From Lucinisca nassula (Eukaryota > Mollusca > Bivalvia > Lucinida > Lucinidae), in contig OY757010.1 in NCBI GenBank assembly GCA_963580285.1, positions 68,408,406 through 68,472,405 on the forward strand: a stretch of 64,000 nucleotides of DNA, in the 5' to 3' direction. Below are positions 18,104 through 29,418 of this stretch, one piece after another. Each line of letters starts with the position of its first letter. Positions within the stretch are counted from its first letter, which is position 1. A program made the position numbers and the translations under genes. Below the pieces are notes generated by a model. That model was not told the origin of the DNA. It ran no database searches and was given only the letters and a program-made list of their open reading frames with translations.

Positions 18104-18468
18104 CTCAAAAACATAGACTGTGGCTTCTCATTGAAACCACCTCGCTGACGCCATTCTAACGGGTATACACAATCAATGTAGGAAAAATATCAGAATTTTA
18201 TAATCGTAAAAATGACATTTTTCCGGTAATATTAGATTGTGGGTGCTTGTAAAAAAATGCCTCATTGAGGCAAATCTAACAAGTAAACATAATCAATGAT
18301 TTGGAAAATAAAAAGAAACAAGTCTTTTCCCATTAAAACCCATTTTCTTGATAGAAAGTGGGGTTTAAAAGTGTATTGATCACAAGGATGTGACTTGTGT
18401 TAACAACATGATGGGTACTCATCAGTACTACCACAATTTGTGGTTCTAATGAGTACCCACTATCTTTT
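18104..18468. repeat. Cluster of MITE-I-like repeats
   Basis: At least three related modules: 18104-18190, 18230-18310 (GATTGTGGGTGCTTGTAAAA) and the hairpin 18408-18465 (GGGTACTCATCAGTACTACC with inverted GTTCTAATGAGTACCCAC). Confidence 0.6.
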
Positions 18469-19622
18469 TTCAGGTACTTGAGACAAAAATGCAAAGTTTT
18501 CTTTTGGTTTCCTACCTTGACGTAACATTGAGACTCTGCTGCAGTTGCTATCCCCAGATTCTGAACTTGTTGTTAAAATCATTATCCCTCTAGAATAGCA
18601 CTCTCTTTCACATATGAATCAAGTTTCCCTATGTTTTCCTGACTTTTCTTATATTACCACAATACATGTGTTTTCATTAGTCCTAGTAAACCAGAATGCC
18701 ATAAATGTCAAAATTGTACAAGAGTCTATGACAATTAAGTGTAAATTAGCACATGATCAACCAATTAATTCAATTAAACATTAATTAAATCAATAGCAAT
18801 GTCAGTAATACAGTTCTCCAATAATTCCAGCTTACTAATTCCAGCTTATAAAAGTAAATTTTCTCCCAGTGTGTCAAGTTTATGCTTTTTCTTTCACTGT
18901 TTTTTAACATAAATGTATATATGAACAATATAGCTTTCTCTCAGTATCACAAATATTTGTTCAATGATTCTGGTGTGAAACCCTACTGAGGATTTTAGCA
19001 GTATTTTGACAGGTATATATTGGCCAGCCCTCTGGATTTGATAGCTTTGCCTTCTGGCTGCTGATTGGACAATTCATATCTGATCCTATCTAGGTGTGAA
19101 ACAACAATAAGGGATACTAGAATGGCACATGACCACTACAACCACATTACTCAGCCAAGCGGAACTGAAGTGTGCCTGATGAATGAAAACTGGAATACAC
19201 TACAAGATCTTTATGATTACAATTAAAAATCATGGGCAAGTGTCAGTTTCAACAAGCACTTAAACAATGGAAGGAAGATTTTTATCACTCATTAGGGTTA
19301 TAAAGAAATATTTTATCATCTTTCTCAAATACAAAAACTCAGATATGGCATGATAAAATAAGGTGTTAACAAGTAATAAATGCAAGCCTAGGTTGTCTAT
19401 TAAAGGGTGATAGCCCTAAATTCCTGACAAATTCAATATAAAACACATAAGCAAAAGAAGTCCACAAATTTGCCAGAAATTGGCTAGTCCCTACTTTCCT
19501 TTTAAAAAGGTCTTAATTTTATGAGGGACCATTTTTGGAAGGACAAGATTAAAAGGCTCAGTGCAACAGAATTCCATTTTGAACCTAAAAGAGAGAAAAA
19601 AACAAACGCAAACAGCTCTTAA
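18469..19622. other. Stretch without recognised features
   Basis: No domain-bearing frame. A short direct repeat TAATTCCAGCTTA occurs twice near 18825-18850. Otherwise unremarkable AT-rich sequence. Confidence 0.4.
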
Positions 19623-19760
19623 CAACACTGTTCGATATAACTTGGTTTTGGGAACAATTCCATTTATGGACCCCAAACAGGTGTAGATAATATATATATA
19701 AATGGTCTTTTTCTGTGTATAATCTATACATTTTTGTTCAGATATAACACAGATGTTAAA
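19623..19760. repeat. MITE-J, partial
   Basis: AACTTGGTTTTGGGAACAAT, TATGGACCCCAAAC and TATAATCTATACATTTTTG as in other MITE-J copies; one end is missing. Confidence 0.55.
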
Positions 19761-20004
19761 CTTACAGTTTGCTATTGAACAAGTGAAATTTATGTCTAAA
19801 ATAGCTGGACAATTAAGTGGCATTAATAGACTCTGGTGCGACATCTTTCTGTATCTACACTGTTGTTTAGGCCTGTCTGTCTATAGCATGAGCAAAGCTC
19901 GAACCTAGGATCCACAACTGAATCTTTTCTATGGTCATTCCTCCCTTCCAGCTGAGAATCAAGAAGGGCAGTTGTCATTTTCTGGTGATCAAATGTGTAT
20001 TGCA

Positions 20005-20600
20005 CTGGTTAACTGCTTATATGCCTTATCAGGAAGTGTGGTTAGGTAAACTGAATGTCTCAATATGACCTGTATAGTGTTGACTGGGCTGTTTAACAGC
20101 TTATGTATGTGCCTGACTAGGAAGTATGGTTAGGTAAACTGACTGTCTCAATATGACCTATATAGTGTTGACTGGGCTGTTTAACAGCTTATATATGTGC
20201 CTGACCAGGAAAAGTGAGGTTAGGTTGACTGACTGGCTCCATATTTCCTATATAGTGTTGACTGGGCTGGTTAACAGCTTATGTATAGGCTGACCAGGAA
20301 AAGTGTGGTTAGGTAAGCTGACTGGCTCCATATGACCTATATAGTGTTGACTGGGCTGTTTAACAGCTTCTGTATAGGCCTGACAAGGTAAACTGACTGG
20401 CTCCATATGTCCTATATAGTGTTGACTGGGCTGTTTAACAGCTTATGTATATGCCTGACCAGGAAAATTGTGGTTAGGTTGACTGACTGGCTCCATATGT
20501 CCTATATAGTGTTGACTGGGCTGTTTAACAGCTTCTGTATAGGCCTGACCAGGTAAACCGACTGGCTCCATATGTCCTATATAGTGTTGACTGGGCTGGT
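20005..20600 (+). repeat. Tandem array of about seven 73-90-bp SINE-G units
   Basis: The motif TAGTGTTGACTGGGCTG recurs seven times, at spacings of about 88, 90, 90, 73, 90 and 77 bases. Each unit contains TTAACAGCTTATGTAT, GCCTGACCAGGAAA, GGTTAGGTAAACTGACTGGC and CATATGACCTATATAG, the 3' half of SINE-G. Two units share a short internal deletion. Confidence 0.9.
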
Positions 20601-20929
20601 TTATGCCTTATCAATGTACCACCCTCCCACAGTTCCTGTGTTAAAACTTTAAACACGTCTCTGATTGTGTATGAAAATAAAATGGCAATGACATCCATAT
20701 AGGCTATTATTAGTATTAGGGTCTAAATTTATAAATAGCCTTTCACAGTCAGCATTATCCTATTAATTAGTATCTGTCATTAACAATTTTCTTTGGGTGC
20801 AGCTGTCAGCAATAGTTCACATTTGAATGGATTTTTAAATGAAAATAATTCCATAGGAAAGATGTCAATAACAAGTCTGTCTGCTGAACACCCCTCTCAA
20901 ACCAACTTTGTATAGAGAAAAGTTGGGTT

Positions 20930-21058
20930 TATGGGAGTATTCATACTTTCTTGAGGCAGTTCTAAAGAGATCCTACAATCTATGTTTGGGTAATCAGTAG
21001 AAACCCCTCAATGAGGTGGTTCTAAAGAGCACCCATAGTCTATATTTGGACTAAGGAA
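20930..21058. repeat. MITE-I-like pair
   Basis: TTTATGGGAGTATTCATACT...CTACAATCTATGTTTGG and AACCCCTCAATGAGGTGGTT...CATAGTCTATATTTGG repeat the MITE-I ingredients. Confidence 0.5.
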
Positions 21059-21074
21059 ATCAGAAAAAACTAGA

Positions 21075-21139
21075 GCTGTCAGTGAAACTGACTAGGGCCC
21101 CGGCAGCGCTATCAGAGGAGTAGGAAAATTTGTGGACGG

Positions 21140-21174
<35 letters not shown>

Positions 21175-21232
21175 GACGGACAGAGTGATTACTATAGGGC
21201 ACCCACACTTTCAGTGCGGGGCCCTAAATATT
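21075..21232 (+). repeat. Repeat with GACA/GACG microsatellite and GGGGCCCT ends
   Basis: ACTAGGGCCCCGGCAGCGCT, then a (GACA/GACG) microsatellite at 21135-21183, then CACTTTCAGTGCGGGGCCCT. The GGGCCCCG and CGGGGCCC blocks are inverted. Origin unknown. Confidence 0.6.
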
Positions 21233-21361
21233 TTAAAATAGAAAAAAAAAATCAACCAAAAATGCTTGCTAGTTCTAGAGATAAGAAAGACCCCATTCTA
21301 GCACAAGAATGTGTTATCATATTGGTAAAATAGTATTGGTTAGATCATATATGTATACTAA

Positions 21362-21430
21362 ATAAAATGTGGTTAGGTAAACTGACCTGCTCGATATGAC
21401 CTCTTCATTGTGTTGATTGGACCATTTTAA
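21362..21430 (+). repeat. SINE-G fragment
   Basis: GTGGTTAGGTAAACTGACCT, CTCGATATGACCT, GTGTTGATTGGACC: the 3' half of SINE-G, lying just left of the hAT-like element. Confidence 0.65.
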
Positions 21431-21889
21431 TAAAAGGAACTAAATTGAAGTAGTTTTTGGTAGTGGTCGGAATCGGAAGAATTTTCATGATCGATCATCG
21501 GAAGATGTAAGTGACCAATGATCGATCATTAATCGATCAAATATAAAATTATCAGGCGGAGTGAATGTGATAAATGGTATCGGTAGTTGGCTTTTCCTTT
21601 CTCTGTGTGTATTCTCGAAATCTTTGTGATAGTCATCCCTGCAAATGATGCCAGTTGAGCATGTTAAATTGTTAAGACACCAAAATTTTATTACTGCTGC
21701 CGGGGATCGAACCCAGGACCTCTAGCACTAACTGCTGACCTATCATGCATCAGAGGCAAGTGCACTAACCACTGGCCTATCAAGGATACTGATTTCCAGA
21801 TGAACCTTGGTCTACCTAATAGAGGCATATGTGATTGTATTTTCAAAAGCAAGTCGCTGATGATTTTCATGATATTTTTGACGATTTAC

Positions 21890-22102
21890 CTACCATTGAA
21901 GGCATATGATTTTGAGCAGTGACGGCAAATGGCTCTGCTCATGTCCAGTGTTGCTTTGGACACTGGACCGTCGCTCTTTTTGTGGAAGCCGAAATGTTTC
22001 CACGCTATAGACACATCCAAACACTACGTCATCACTCAATAATACTATTTGCCGGGACTTACCGATGGTGGGCAAAAAACGTCTTTGGTCGTTTGTCGCC
22101 AT
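21890..22102 (-). CDS. Unrecognised open frame inside the hAT-like element
   Basis: From an ATG at 22102 in a favourable context (ACAATGG) it reads MATNDQRRFLPTIGKSRQIV and about 50 more residues, to CLQW. A possible splice donor (TG|GTAGGT) comes just before the stop. No family recognised. It may be a 5' exon carried by the element, or chance. It was not joined to the RGS3-like exons: the phase would not match exon a directly and it lies inside a transposable element. Confidence 0.3.
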   Translation of the reverse strand: MATNDQRRFLPTIGKSRQIVLLSDDVVFGCVYSVETFRLPQKERRSSVQSNTGHEQSHLPSLLKIICLQW

Positions 22103-22516
22103 TGTAAATGCGATGTTATTTTCTGTAAACTTGTACATGTATTTTGTTTGATATCGAAACGACAAAATTGACCTTTAAACTTTTAAAATAGACATTTCTT
22201 AGCTAGTAATTATTGGTTTCTAGAATATTTGAGGATGTTTTGATGATAATTACCTGTAAAATTAAGCAGGTAACGAGGCGGGATGGTCTTAATTATTTGT
22301 AATAAAAATGCGCAAAACGAATGACTAAAAATGCGGAAGATGCAGAAATGAAGTCCAGAATATATTTATCTACTCATTTAAAGTGTAATTCGATCGATTT
22401 TCTGTAACAGTCAACTAAAATATGCCCTGATATTAAAGCTATTTACAATGTGTTTATATGGAACCAGCGGCTTTTTGCCAACCACTAAAGATCGTTATCA
22501 AAAGGAAAAGTAGTTT

Positions 22517-22528
22517 TGCGCATGCGCA
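22517..22528. promoter_or_regulatory. NRF1-type palindrome TGCGCATGCGCA
   Basis: Exact 12-base palindrome matching the animal NRF1 consensus, inside the hAT-like element and about 415 bases upstream of the minus-strand ATG at 22102. Function inferred from the motif only. Confidence 0.45.
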
Positions 22529-23050
22529 GTGACAAGTAAACAAGGTCACGTCTCAAAACATTGGATCCGTCTATAGATCTACTTTTTCCACCCGGAAAAT
22601 CGAAAAGCGTCGTTTTGGCAGCCATTTTCCGGAAGCAGTTGCAGTAATAAAACCGAAACGACCGAAACAAACCGCAACGTCCAAATCCCGTTAAAAGCCG
22701 GAACCGAGTAATCGAGTACGGAAAAAAGTACCGATCATCAACTCGGAAGTCACAAAACGAGCAATGCTCGACGAACTTGATTAATCGGCCGACCACTAGT
22801 TTCTGGTGAAAAAGTGTACCCTGTACTGCAGTTAACCACTTATGTATAATAATGTTCTTTATCATATGACGTTGTCGATAAGCAGTGATTAACGTCGTGT
22901 AATAAAAATCGTATGGCCACACGTGTAATAACACTTTTGCAGGATTAAGTAACGTCCTGATGACGTCCAAGTCAACAATGCATTTTTTGTGGCAAAATTG
23001 TCAAATTCAAAGGCGATAAAATCCAATTAAAAGTGGTCATATGATAAACA

Positions 23051-23158
23051 GAATCTTACACGAGTGGTCATTTCATATGAAATTTATGAAACTCGCCAAA
23101 GGCTCGTTACATAAATATCATAATCATATGAAATGACCACTCGTGTAAGATCCTCTAT
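23051..23158. repeat. Fold-back repeat
   Basis: CTTACACGAGTGGTCATTTC and the inverted GAAATGACCACTCGTGTAAG form long arms around a loop containing AACTCGCCAAAGGCTCG. Confidence 0.85.
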
Positions 23159-23194
23159 TTAAAAGGATTATTCGTTGAAAGCAGAACTGAAAAG

Positions 23195-23290
23195 TTTTGG
23201 CCTATTAGGCTTCACCAACATGCCCAGGTAAAGTGTGGTTAGAAAGATGGGCTCAATATGATCTATGTAGCCAAACCTGGCAGGTATCAA
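23195..23290 (+). repeat. SINE-G fragment
   Basis: GCCCAGGTAAAGTGTGGTTAG then GGGCTCAATATGATCTATG, diverged SINE-G sequence. Confidence 0.5.
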
Positions 23291-23345
23291 ACCTGTGACC
23301 TCTTGATCACCAGTCAAACCTGCATCAGACTGAGGCACCAAGGCC

Positions 23346-23482
23346 ATACAAATAGTGTAGATCAAGATGAGACTGTCCATAATGAGCAGTCTCACCAGGA
23401 TCCACACTGTTTGCCGTACTAAGTGTAGAAGAATGGACCATGTCAAAAAGTGTACTTCAAAAACCCTGGGCTAAAAGGGTTA
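23346..23482. repeat. Core hairpin with MITE-C-like right end
   Basis: AATAGTGTAGATCAAGATGA, the inverted TCTCACCAGGATCCACACTG, and a right flank ending AAAAGGGTTAA. Confidence 0.55.
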
Positions 23483-24044
23483 AGTGAATCCAAAATATTA
23501 TGACACTTTTCCACCATGAAGACAAAGACCAAATTAAGAAAATCTGGTAAAGTGGAAAGTGGAGATTAATCTAGAGATATAAGTGACATGATAAAGGTCA
23601 ATGGTCAATTAAAGGATTCAATTTACAAGTTATTCTTGGGAAATTTGGGAGAAGAAGATAAAATACAGAAAAGATGACATCAACATGATCAAGATTGAAA
23701 TTTTCCGCCCCATTACAGGCATGAATATTGACAAAATCAGAATGATATCATGGTGACAATTTTGACACCAAAGTCATGAGAACAATTTTTCATGTTTTCA
23801 TATTGATCTGTTGCTAAATGTTTTGTTTGGAATTTTGATCAGTTTCTGTCACACACAATAATGGACAAGCTTATGAAAAATCCTTTCTCATATATCTCCC
23901 ATTTTAACATCAAAATGTTTTTGCACCTTTCTTTTGCTAGTTATTTTTCATCATATCAAACAATTTTCAGGGTACTAGAAGAAATTTAAGGCTATTTATC
24001 ACATAGGACAAACTGTAGTTCAATTTTCTGTAAACTCTCCATGA

Positions 24045-24335
24045 CACTGTTCATTATAACACGCTTTAATATAAAACATAGTTAAAAGATGGATCCCAAA
24101 AATATAATTATAGACTGTATAGAAAAATGCTTAAATCTATAATTACATTTTTTTTTTTTTTGGATCTGACACTGTTGTTCAGGGCTAGTTCTGTTCTACT
24201 AACAGTTTCTGCTTTGGGCTCCAATATGATTAATTACATGCCTTATATTTGTTTGAATTATAACATAAATGTTATATATTATAAACACATATGTAGGTTT
24301 CATAAAAAGGATTGGGTTATATTAAGAGGTTGTAA
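24045..24335. repeat. MITE-J copy, diverged
   Basis: TTCATTATAACACGCTTTAA, TGGATCCCAAAAATATA, CAGTTTCTGCTTTGGGCTCC and TATATTAAGAGGTTGTAA are MITE-J blocks in the expected order. Confidence 0.55.
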
Positions 24336-24497
24336 TAAAAATTACAATGATTCTTATATTATACTGGTAATTTCTATTTGATATTAGTACCATAATTTTA
24401 ATGTTAACTAAGTCTCAAGATGCCAAGGAAAAATGCATCTGTAAAATATTGTCTGTTCATGTCATCTGCTACATCTTGTTGCAAACTTCTTAATATT

Positions 24498-24570
24498 TTA
24501 AACAGTGTGGACCCAGATCAGACTGGTCCTAGATAAGCAGTCTTAAACTATCTGGGTCCACAGTGTTTTA
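24498..24570. repeat. Core hairpin copy
   Basis: AAACAGTGTGGACCCAGATC, a loop, and the inverted CTATCTGGGTCCACAGTGTTT. Confidence 0.65.
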
Positions 24571-24789
24571 AAACAACAGCAGATGACAAAGCAGACAATT
24601 TGTTGTGGGCTGAATGTTTTCTATACGGTTGCAACACTGTTACAGATCATTATATGACCTTATATAATTATTATTATTATTATATATAGAAGAAAACTAT
24701 AAGAAAAGTGAACATTTCAATATAAAATACATGTATATAAAACTGCTTTCTAACATCACTGTTCAGGACGTATTTTTTGTTGCATGAAT

Positions 24790-25077
24790 GTTTGTTTGTT
24801 TGATTTGAGGTTTAACGTCCTTGTCAACACTGTAAAGGTCATTTTGGAGATGTTGCTTCCAATTTTGTGGGACTTTTACCCGACATTGAGATGAAATGAC
24901 ATCTCAAGCCCTGGCGCCAATGAAACCAATAGGGTTTATTAGCATGGACGGTCTGCCTCACACCGCGGTTCCTGGACAGGCTTAGATCCTCTAAGCAGTT
25001 TACCAGTACTAGAGTGCGGGCCGGATTCAGCTCTGCGTGGAAGCATCATGCAGCCCACATATTTCTTCAAGCCCCTA
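24790..25077 (-). repeat. SINE-A copy, near full length
   Basis: TTTGTTTGTTTGATTTGAGG to ATATTTCTTCAAGCCCC. The outermost head bases (GGCGGGGGCC) are missing. Confidence 0.87.
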
Positions 25078-25554
25078 ATAACAACTTCATTGGTCCAAAT
25101 CTTAAAATTTAACCCTGATGCTGTCTGTAACCACACAAAAGCCAGTAGAACCACTGACAGCTATAAAAGATTTATGTCTATGAATTACCATTAATTCCAT
25201 TCAATACCAGACTGATTTATTAATAAATTAATTATGTTCTTATCAATTTTTTGTTCATCATGGAAAGTTGCTTCTGGACAATTGCATTATCCTGGAAGAA
25301 AAAATGAATAGTGTTTCCTGACAAGAGTATTATCATGGAAGAATAATTAGAAAATGATCTTCTTGTCATCTTTTAAAATAAACCTGCCAATAGGATCATA
25401 AAATGAATTCATTGAAATCAACCATAGTTATGTCCAAAAATGGCCCCTCTAAACATCACATACGTCTAATGCTATACTGAAATTCAGTGCAATTTTCATT
25501 GACTTTCACTGTCTGGTGGCTTATCTTAACCCACAGCTACTTAAGCCTATAAAA

Positions 25555-25655
25555 GATAGGTTGTGGGTACTAATATGTTAGTTAAGCACCTCAGTGACAT
25601 AGATCTGTTGAGTACCCATCATCCATGTTTTGGGCAGAAATTAGGAAAATAATGT
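25555..25655. repeat. MITE-I-like repeat
   Basis: AGGTTGTGGGTACTAATATG ... GTTGAGTACCCATCATCCAT, with the AAATTAGGAAAATA flank. Confidence 0.5.
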
Positions 25656-25774
25656 TTATATTGGTACCATATTCATCGTAAATATTCAGACACCTCAACT
25701 CCTTACCAAACCTGTTTTAATTTGAACAAGTTCACTACTACCAAAGATATTGTGTCTGAAAATGGCTGAATGAG

Positions 25775-25838
25775 TGGCAAACAGTGTTGACCCTGATGAG
25801 ACTTGGATTTTCATCTGGGGTTACACCTTTTGCTCATG
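25775..25838. repeat. Core hairpin, decayed
   Basis: GGCAAACAGTGTTGACCCTG with a weak inverted arm (TCATCTGGGGTTACACCTTT). Confidence 0.5.
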
Positions 25839-25967
25839 TTTGTCTGTCAGAATACATACGCTCAATAGCTCAATACGGTATATGGTCTGTGGCAAGCAGA
25901 AAAGCTTTTTTGAGCAGTCTGTGGCACAAACCTAAAATACTGTCAAAATCCTAAAAAATTCCTACAG

Positions 25968-26110
25968 TCTGGTCTGAGTCTGCACTGTTTGCTGAGGCCT
26001 CAGTCTGGTCTGGGTCACACTGTTTGCTGAGGCCTCAGTCTGATCTGGGTCTGCACTGTTTGCTGAGGCCTCAGTTTGATCTGGGTCTGCACTGTTTGCT
26101 GAGGCCTGTC
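25968..26110. repeat. Tandem array built from core-hairpin arm
   Basis: About three consecutive 50-bp units of GAGGCCTCAGTCTGATCTGGGTCTGCACTG-like sequence ending TTTGCT. The unit is one arm of the core hairpin plus an AGGCCT linker. Confidence 0.75.
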
Positions 26111-26229
26111 TGTCCATTACTGTACTACCAGAAGAAGCTTTCTGTCAATTAACATCTATATACACTGATCAGAAGATGCAAATACGCAGCCTGACCTGAG
26201 CCTTCGCTGTGTGCACAAGTGCATGTCGA

Positions 26230-26361
26230 GCCACCCCTTATAAACTATAGGGGTTTCTTTATGTGGTTGGGTTTGAGGGGTCAATTTCATCTTGATTTTG
26301 GGTTAAAGTCCCACAAAATCGGGAGCAACAACGTGTCCAAGTAGTGATGAAAGGGACGTAA
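26230..26361 (+). repeat. SINE-A relic
   Basis: CCCCTTATAAACTATAGGGG, GTTGGGTTTGAGGGGTCAAT and TAAAGTCCCACAAAATCGGG align with the middle to 3' part of SINE-A, heavily diverged. Confidence 0.55.
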
Positions 26362-26506
26362 AAACCATAACACTAACATATAATAAGTATCACAGTGCAC
26401 AGACAACTTTTCACTTTGAACAGTCAATCATAAACTCAACTAGTTCTGGGTTTATGAGGGCAGAAAATTGTTCAAGTAATTAACCCTTTCCCACACAGAG
26501 ACATGT

Positions 26507-26621
26507 TTTATAAGCATTGGCGGACCGACATACACCGCTTTGCCTGGGCAGGCATAGATCCTCTAAGCAGTTAACCAGTACTCATGCACGGGTCGGTTTC
26601 AGCTCTGCATGGAAGCATCAT
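26507..26621 (-). repeat. SINE-A fragment
   Basis: TTATAAGCATTGGCGGACCG to CTCTGCATGGAAGCATCAT. Confidence 0.7.
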
Positions 26622-26856
26622 AATTAATGCATTTTAGACTAAAATTCAGTATATTCCCAGATTTCAGTTAACCCTTTCCCACTCAGATAAGTGTTTTTAC
26701 ATGTCTGCACCCCCACCCCACATTTTAAGCCCCAGAAGCATCTAAAATCTGCATTACTACCCCTGGATAGTTATGTTTGCTTTAGGATTCGTTTGGCAAA
26801 AAAGTGACCTGTTTTTTCACACGCCATCCCACTAAAAATATTCTGGGGGAATTGAA

Positions 26857-26887
26857 GGGGGGGGGGGGGGTGGGGGGGGGGGGGGGG
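26857..26887 (+). repeat. Poly-G run
   Basis: Fourteen G, one T, then sixteen G: a strong potential G-quadruplex and a likely assembly-sensitive site. Confidence 0.9.
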
Positions 26888-28090
26888 CTACATCCCAAAC
26901 AATTTTGGGTGTATGGCCAAACTGGCCGCTAAAATTTATATCTGAGGGTGTCTGGGGTCAAAAATGCCTGAAAATTGATGCTGATAAAACTTGCTGCAAA
27001 ACAGAGAAAATGGCCAGTGCCAAACACCTTAATTGTTGCCTTGACAGCTGTGTGAAGATTAAAATGTGGTCAAAAATTCATGTGAAAACACACTTTTTGC
27101 CAACTTTGAGATGCACCCTCTTTACCATGACAACAATGATCAAGTCATGAAAGGTTGCATTTGAAAGGCCCAAAGAACATTCATACCCAGTTTGGTGTAA
27201 AACAGACCGTCCATTATGAAACAATGGCTAGTTGAAGTTGCTGTCAGGTGCAACACTGTGAAAATCAGCGAAATTCACAAAATCCTTCAGTGGAAAAGAG
27301 TTAAACATCAGGAAAAGAGCCGGTATGAACCTACAATTTTCTTGCTAGCCATTTAATTTAGCACAATTATGGTACATTGTCATATATATCCCATCATCAG
27401 CATGTTTTCATTTCAACAAAACACATTTTTATTATCTCGATGAATTCAATTTCAGTCAAACCTTTTTCAGTATTTTAACAATAGGGGGAGATAATGTGCT
27501 ATCAATGTCACAGTGAAAAGTGTGTCTGCAGACAATCTTGGGGTGGGATTCTTTGACAATTTTATTGCCATGGATCAAGTTTGGGTTTTGTAAAAATTTA
27601 TCTGCTATTGAATCAGAGATGACCACAAGACTAAATTAAACCAGTAAAGAGGGACAGGGCTTCACTGAAGTGTATAATTATTTAAAATCATTTTCAGAAG
27701 TCATTTCATGCTGTGCTGATATAAGCCTGGAGCTGTAAACCTAAAGCTGCGGTTAAAAATGAATTCTTTTTATTTTCCGAAGTTAATTGAGAGAACCATA
27801 TTCAAATGCACAAAGTGGGGTGCTATATCATAATATTATATGAAATAACCTCTATAGTAAAGTATCTTAGTTCAAGACTCAAGGATACTGCTGAGCCCAG
27901 ACATACAAGTATCTTAAATTAGCTCCAGACTCAAGGATACTGCTGAGCCCAGACATACAGTAAAATTATGCTATTAAGACCAGCTAAAATTATGACTAAT
28001 TCAGTTTTTAAAGGCATATTTAGGTTTCAGGTTTATTTCTTTGTGTGATCTACATCTAGTGTGCTCTAGTTGGGGAGACCAAAGGTGGTC
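26888..28090. other. Stretch without recognised genes
   Basis: Contains a 51-54-bp direct duplication (CAAGACTCAAGGATACTGCTG-type) at about 27873-27960. Otherwise nothing is recognised. Confidence 0.4.
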
Positions 28091-28293
28091 TTAACCCTTA
28101 TCTTGCTGTTCACAACAACCCCTATCTTTGCAAACAGTGTAGATCCAGATCAGATGGCTTCTGCTGATCAGGATCTACACCGTTTGACATTCAGTTTATG
28201 AATTTGTAGGAATAAATTACATCAAGTAATCTGATTGGTTCAAAGTCAGAGATGGGTGTGGCTTAAATGAATATTCAGCAAGAGAAGGGTTAA
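28091..28293. mobile_element. MITE-B, TTAA-flanked
   Basis: TTAA at both edges, ends CCCTTATCTTGCTG and CAGCAAGAGAAGGG, core hairpin at 28129-28190 with a shortened tip. Subterminal blocks are closely similar to 3630-3842. Confidence 0.87.
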
Positions 28294-28584
28294 TATAGGA
28301 ATTTTACTGTAATGATTAAATCTGTTATTATATTAAATAAATTTTATTAAACCAACAGGGTTATATGTATCTTATATGAAATAACATGTATCTTCACTTA
28401 GAGCAGCATATGATTGATCCTTTCAGTACCTAATAACTGTGCACCCACAATCTATATCTAGCTATGTTTGCAGTATAAAGAAGAAAAGGATCGCAGATTT
28501 TCATTAGAAAAATGACCATTTTAGAGATGTGGAAAAATGCACTATATTACAGTTTTGCTGCTATTTTAAGTGTTTTTTTTTTTC

Positions 28585-28695
28585 TTATTTCTAGATAAAA
28601 TACAGATTGTGGGTGCTAGTAAGAACCACCTTGATGTTAGGTGGTTCTAATAAGTATCCACAATCTATGTTTTTGAACAAAAATAAGAAAAAATA
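28585..28695. repeat. MITE-I hairpin
   Basis: GATTGTGGGTGCTAGTAAGA and the inverted TCTAATAAGTATCCACAATC enclose ACCACCTTGATGTTAGGTGGT. Confidence 0.75.
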
Positions 28696-28862
28696 TCAAT
28701 ACGGTATCTTTATCCGCTTTTCTCTGTATGTAGTGGGGTTAAAAAGGATAGTCATTGCTTGGGTTTTTTTTTTCTAAATATAAGCATATTATATATATAT
28801 ATTGTGACCATCAGTGAATGAAAATTTAGCATTCTTAATACTCTCTATATATATGTATGCAA

Positions 28863-29168
28863 GCTCCCGCTCATCGGGGCTTGAAGAAATATATGGGCTG
28901 CATGATGCTTTCACACAGAGCTGAAACCGACCCGCACACGAGTACTGGTAAACGACTTAGAGGATCTAAGTGCCCAGGCAATGCGGTGCCAGATGGCCCG
29001 TCCATGCTTATAAACCCTGGTTTCATTGGGTGACCTAATGATTTCATTGGGCGACACGACAGATGTCATTTCATCTCAATGTTGGGTAAAAGTCCCGCAA
29101 AATTGGAAACATCTCCAAAATGACCTTTACACTGTTGACGGGGACGTTAAACCTCAAATCAAACAAAC
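28863..29168 (+). repeat. SINE-A copy with internal duplication
   Basis: GCTCCCGCTCATCGGGGCTT to CAAATCAAACAAACG. The segment GGTTTCATTGGG/GATTTCATTGGGCGACA is partly duplicated around 29020-29060. Confidence 0.85.
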
Positions 29169-29340
29169 GAAATATATATGTATGAATCACATTAACAAAT
29201 TAGAAATGAAGGCAGTATGGAATGAACATCCTTTTAAACCCCACTTTATATGGGTAAAAGTTGGAAGAGTAAGTGTTGTCATTATTTTAATTTATAAGCA
29301 ACATCCTTTTTGGTGGAATATTTCTTTATTTTCTTATTTG

Positions 29341-29418
29341 TGACTTTTATTTCAGTGACTTTTTTTTTTCGTGACTTTTTTCCATGACTTTTTTTCCTGT
29401 GACTTTTTATCTGTGCAC
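29341..29418. repeat. GTGACTTTTT simple repeat
   Basis: Six diverged decamers of GTGACTTTTT type. The minus-strand lysine-rich frame across it is an artefact of this repeat. Confidence 0.8.

Larger units (their letters stand above)
21461..22798. mobile_element. hAT-like element, 1338 bp, with cargo
   Basis: Terminal inverted repeat TAGTGGTCGG (21461-21470; inverted CCGACCACTA at 22789-22798), flanked by octamers GTTTTTGG (21453-21460) and GTTTCTGG (22799-22806), an 8-bp duplication with one mismatch. Subterminal ATCGATCAT palindromes resemble those in 13535-13926. The inside holds a tRNA-like GCCGGGGATCGAACCC module, an open frame with a good start context and a TGCGCATGCGCA palindrome. No recognisable transposase. 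Confidence 0.8.

Noticed and set aside
21890..22165. First coding exon of the RGS3-like gene
   Set aside because: It lies inside a hAT-like element, about 9.8 kb upstream, and its donor phase does not join exon a. Kept only as an unassigned frame.
22485..22970. 161-residue minus-strand frame
   Set aside because: It crosses the right end of the hAT-like element into unrelated sequence and shows no domain; most likely chance.
25968..26110. Independent satellite family
   Set aside because: The unit is simply one arm of the shared hairpin core with a short linker.
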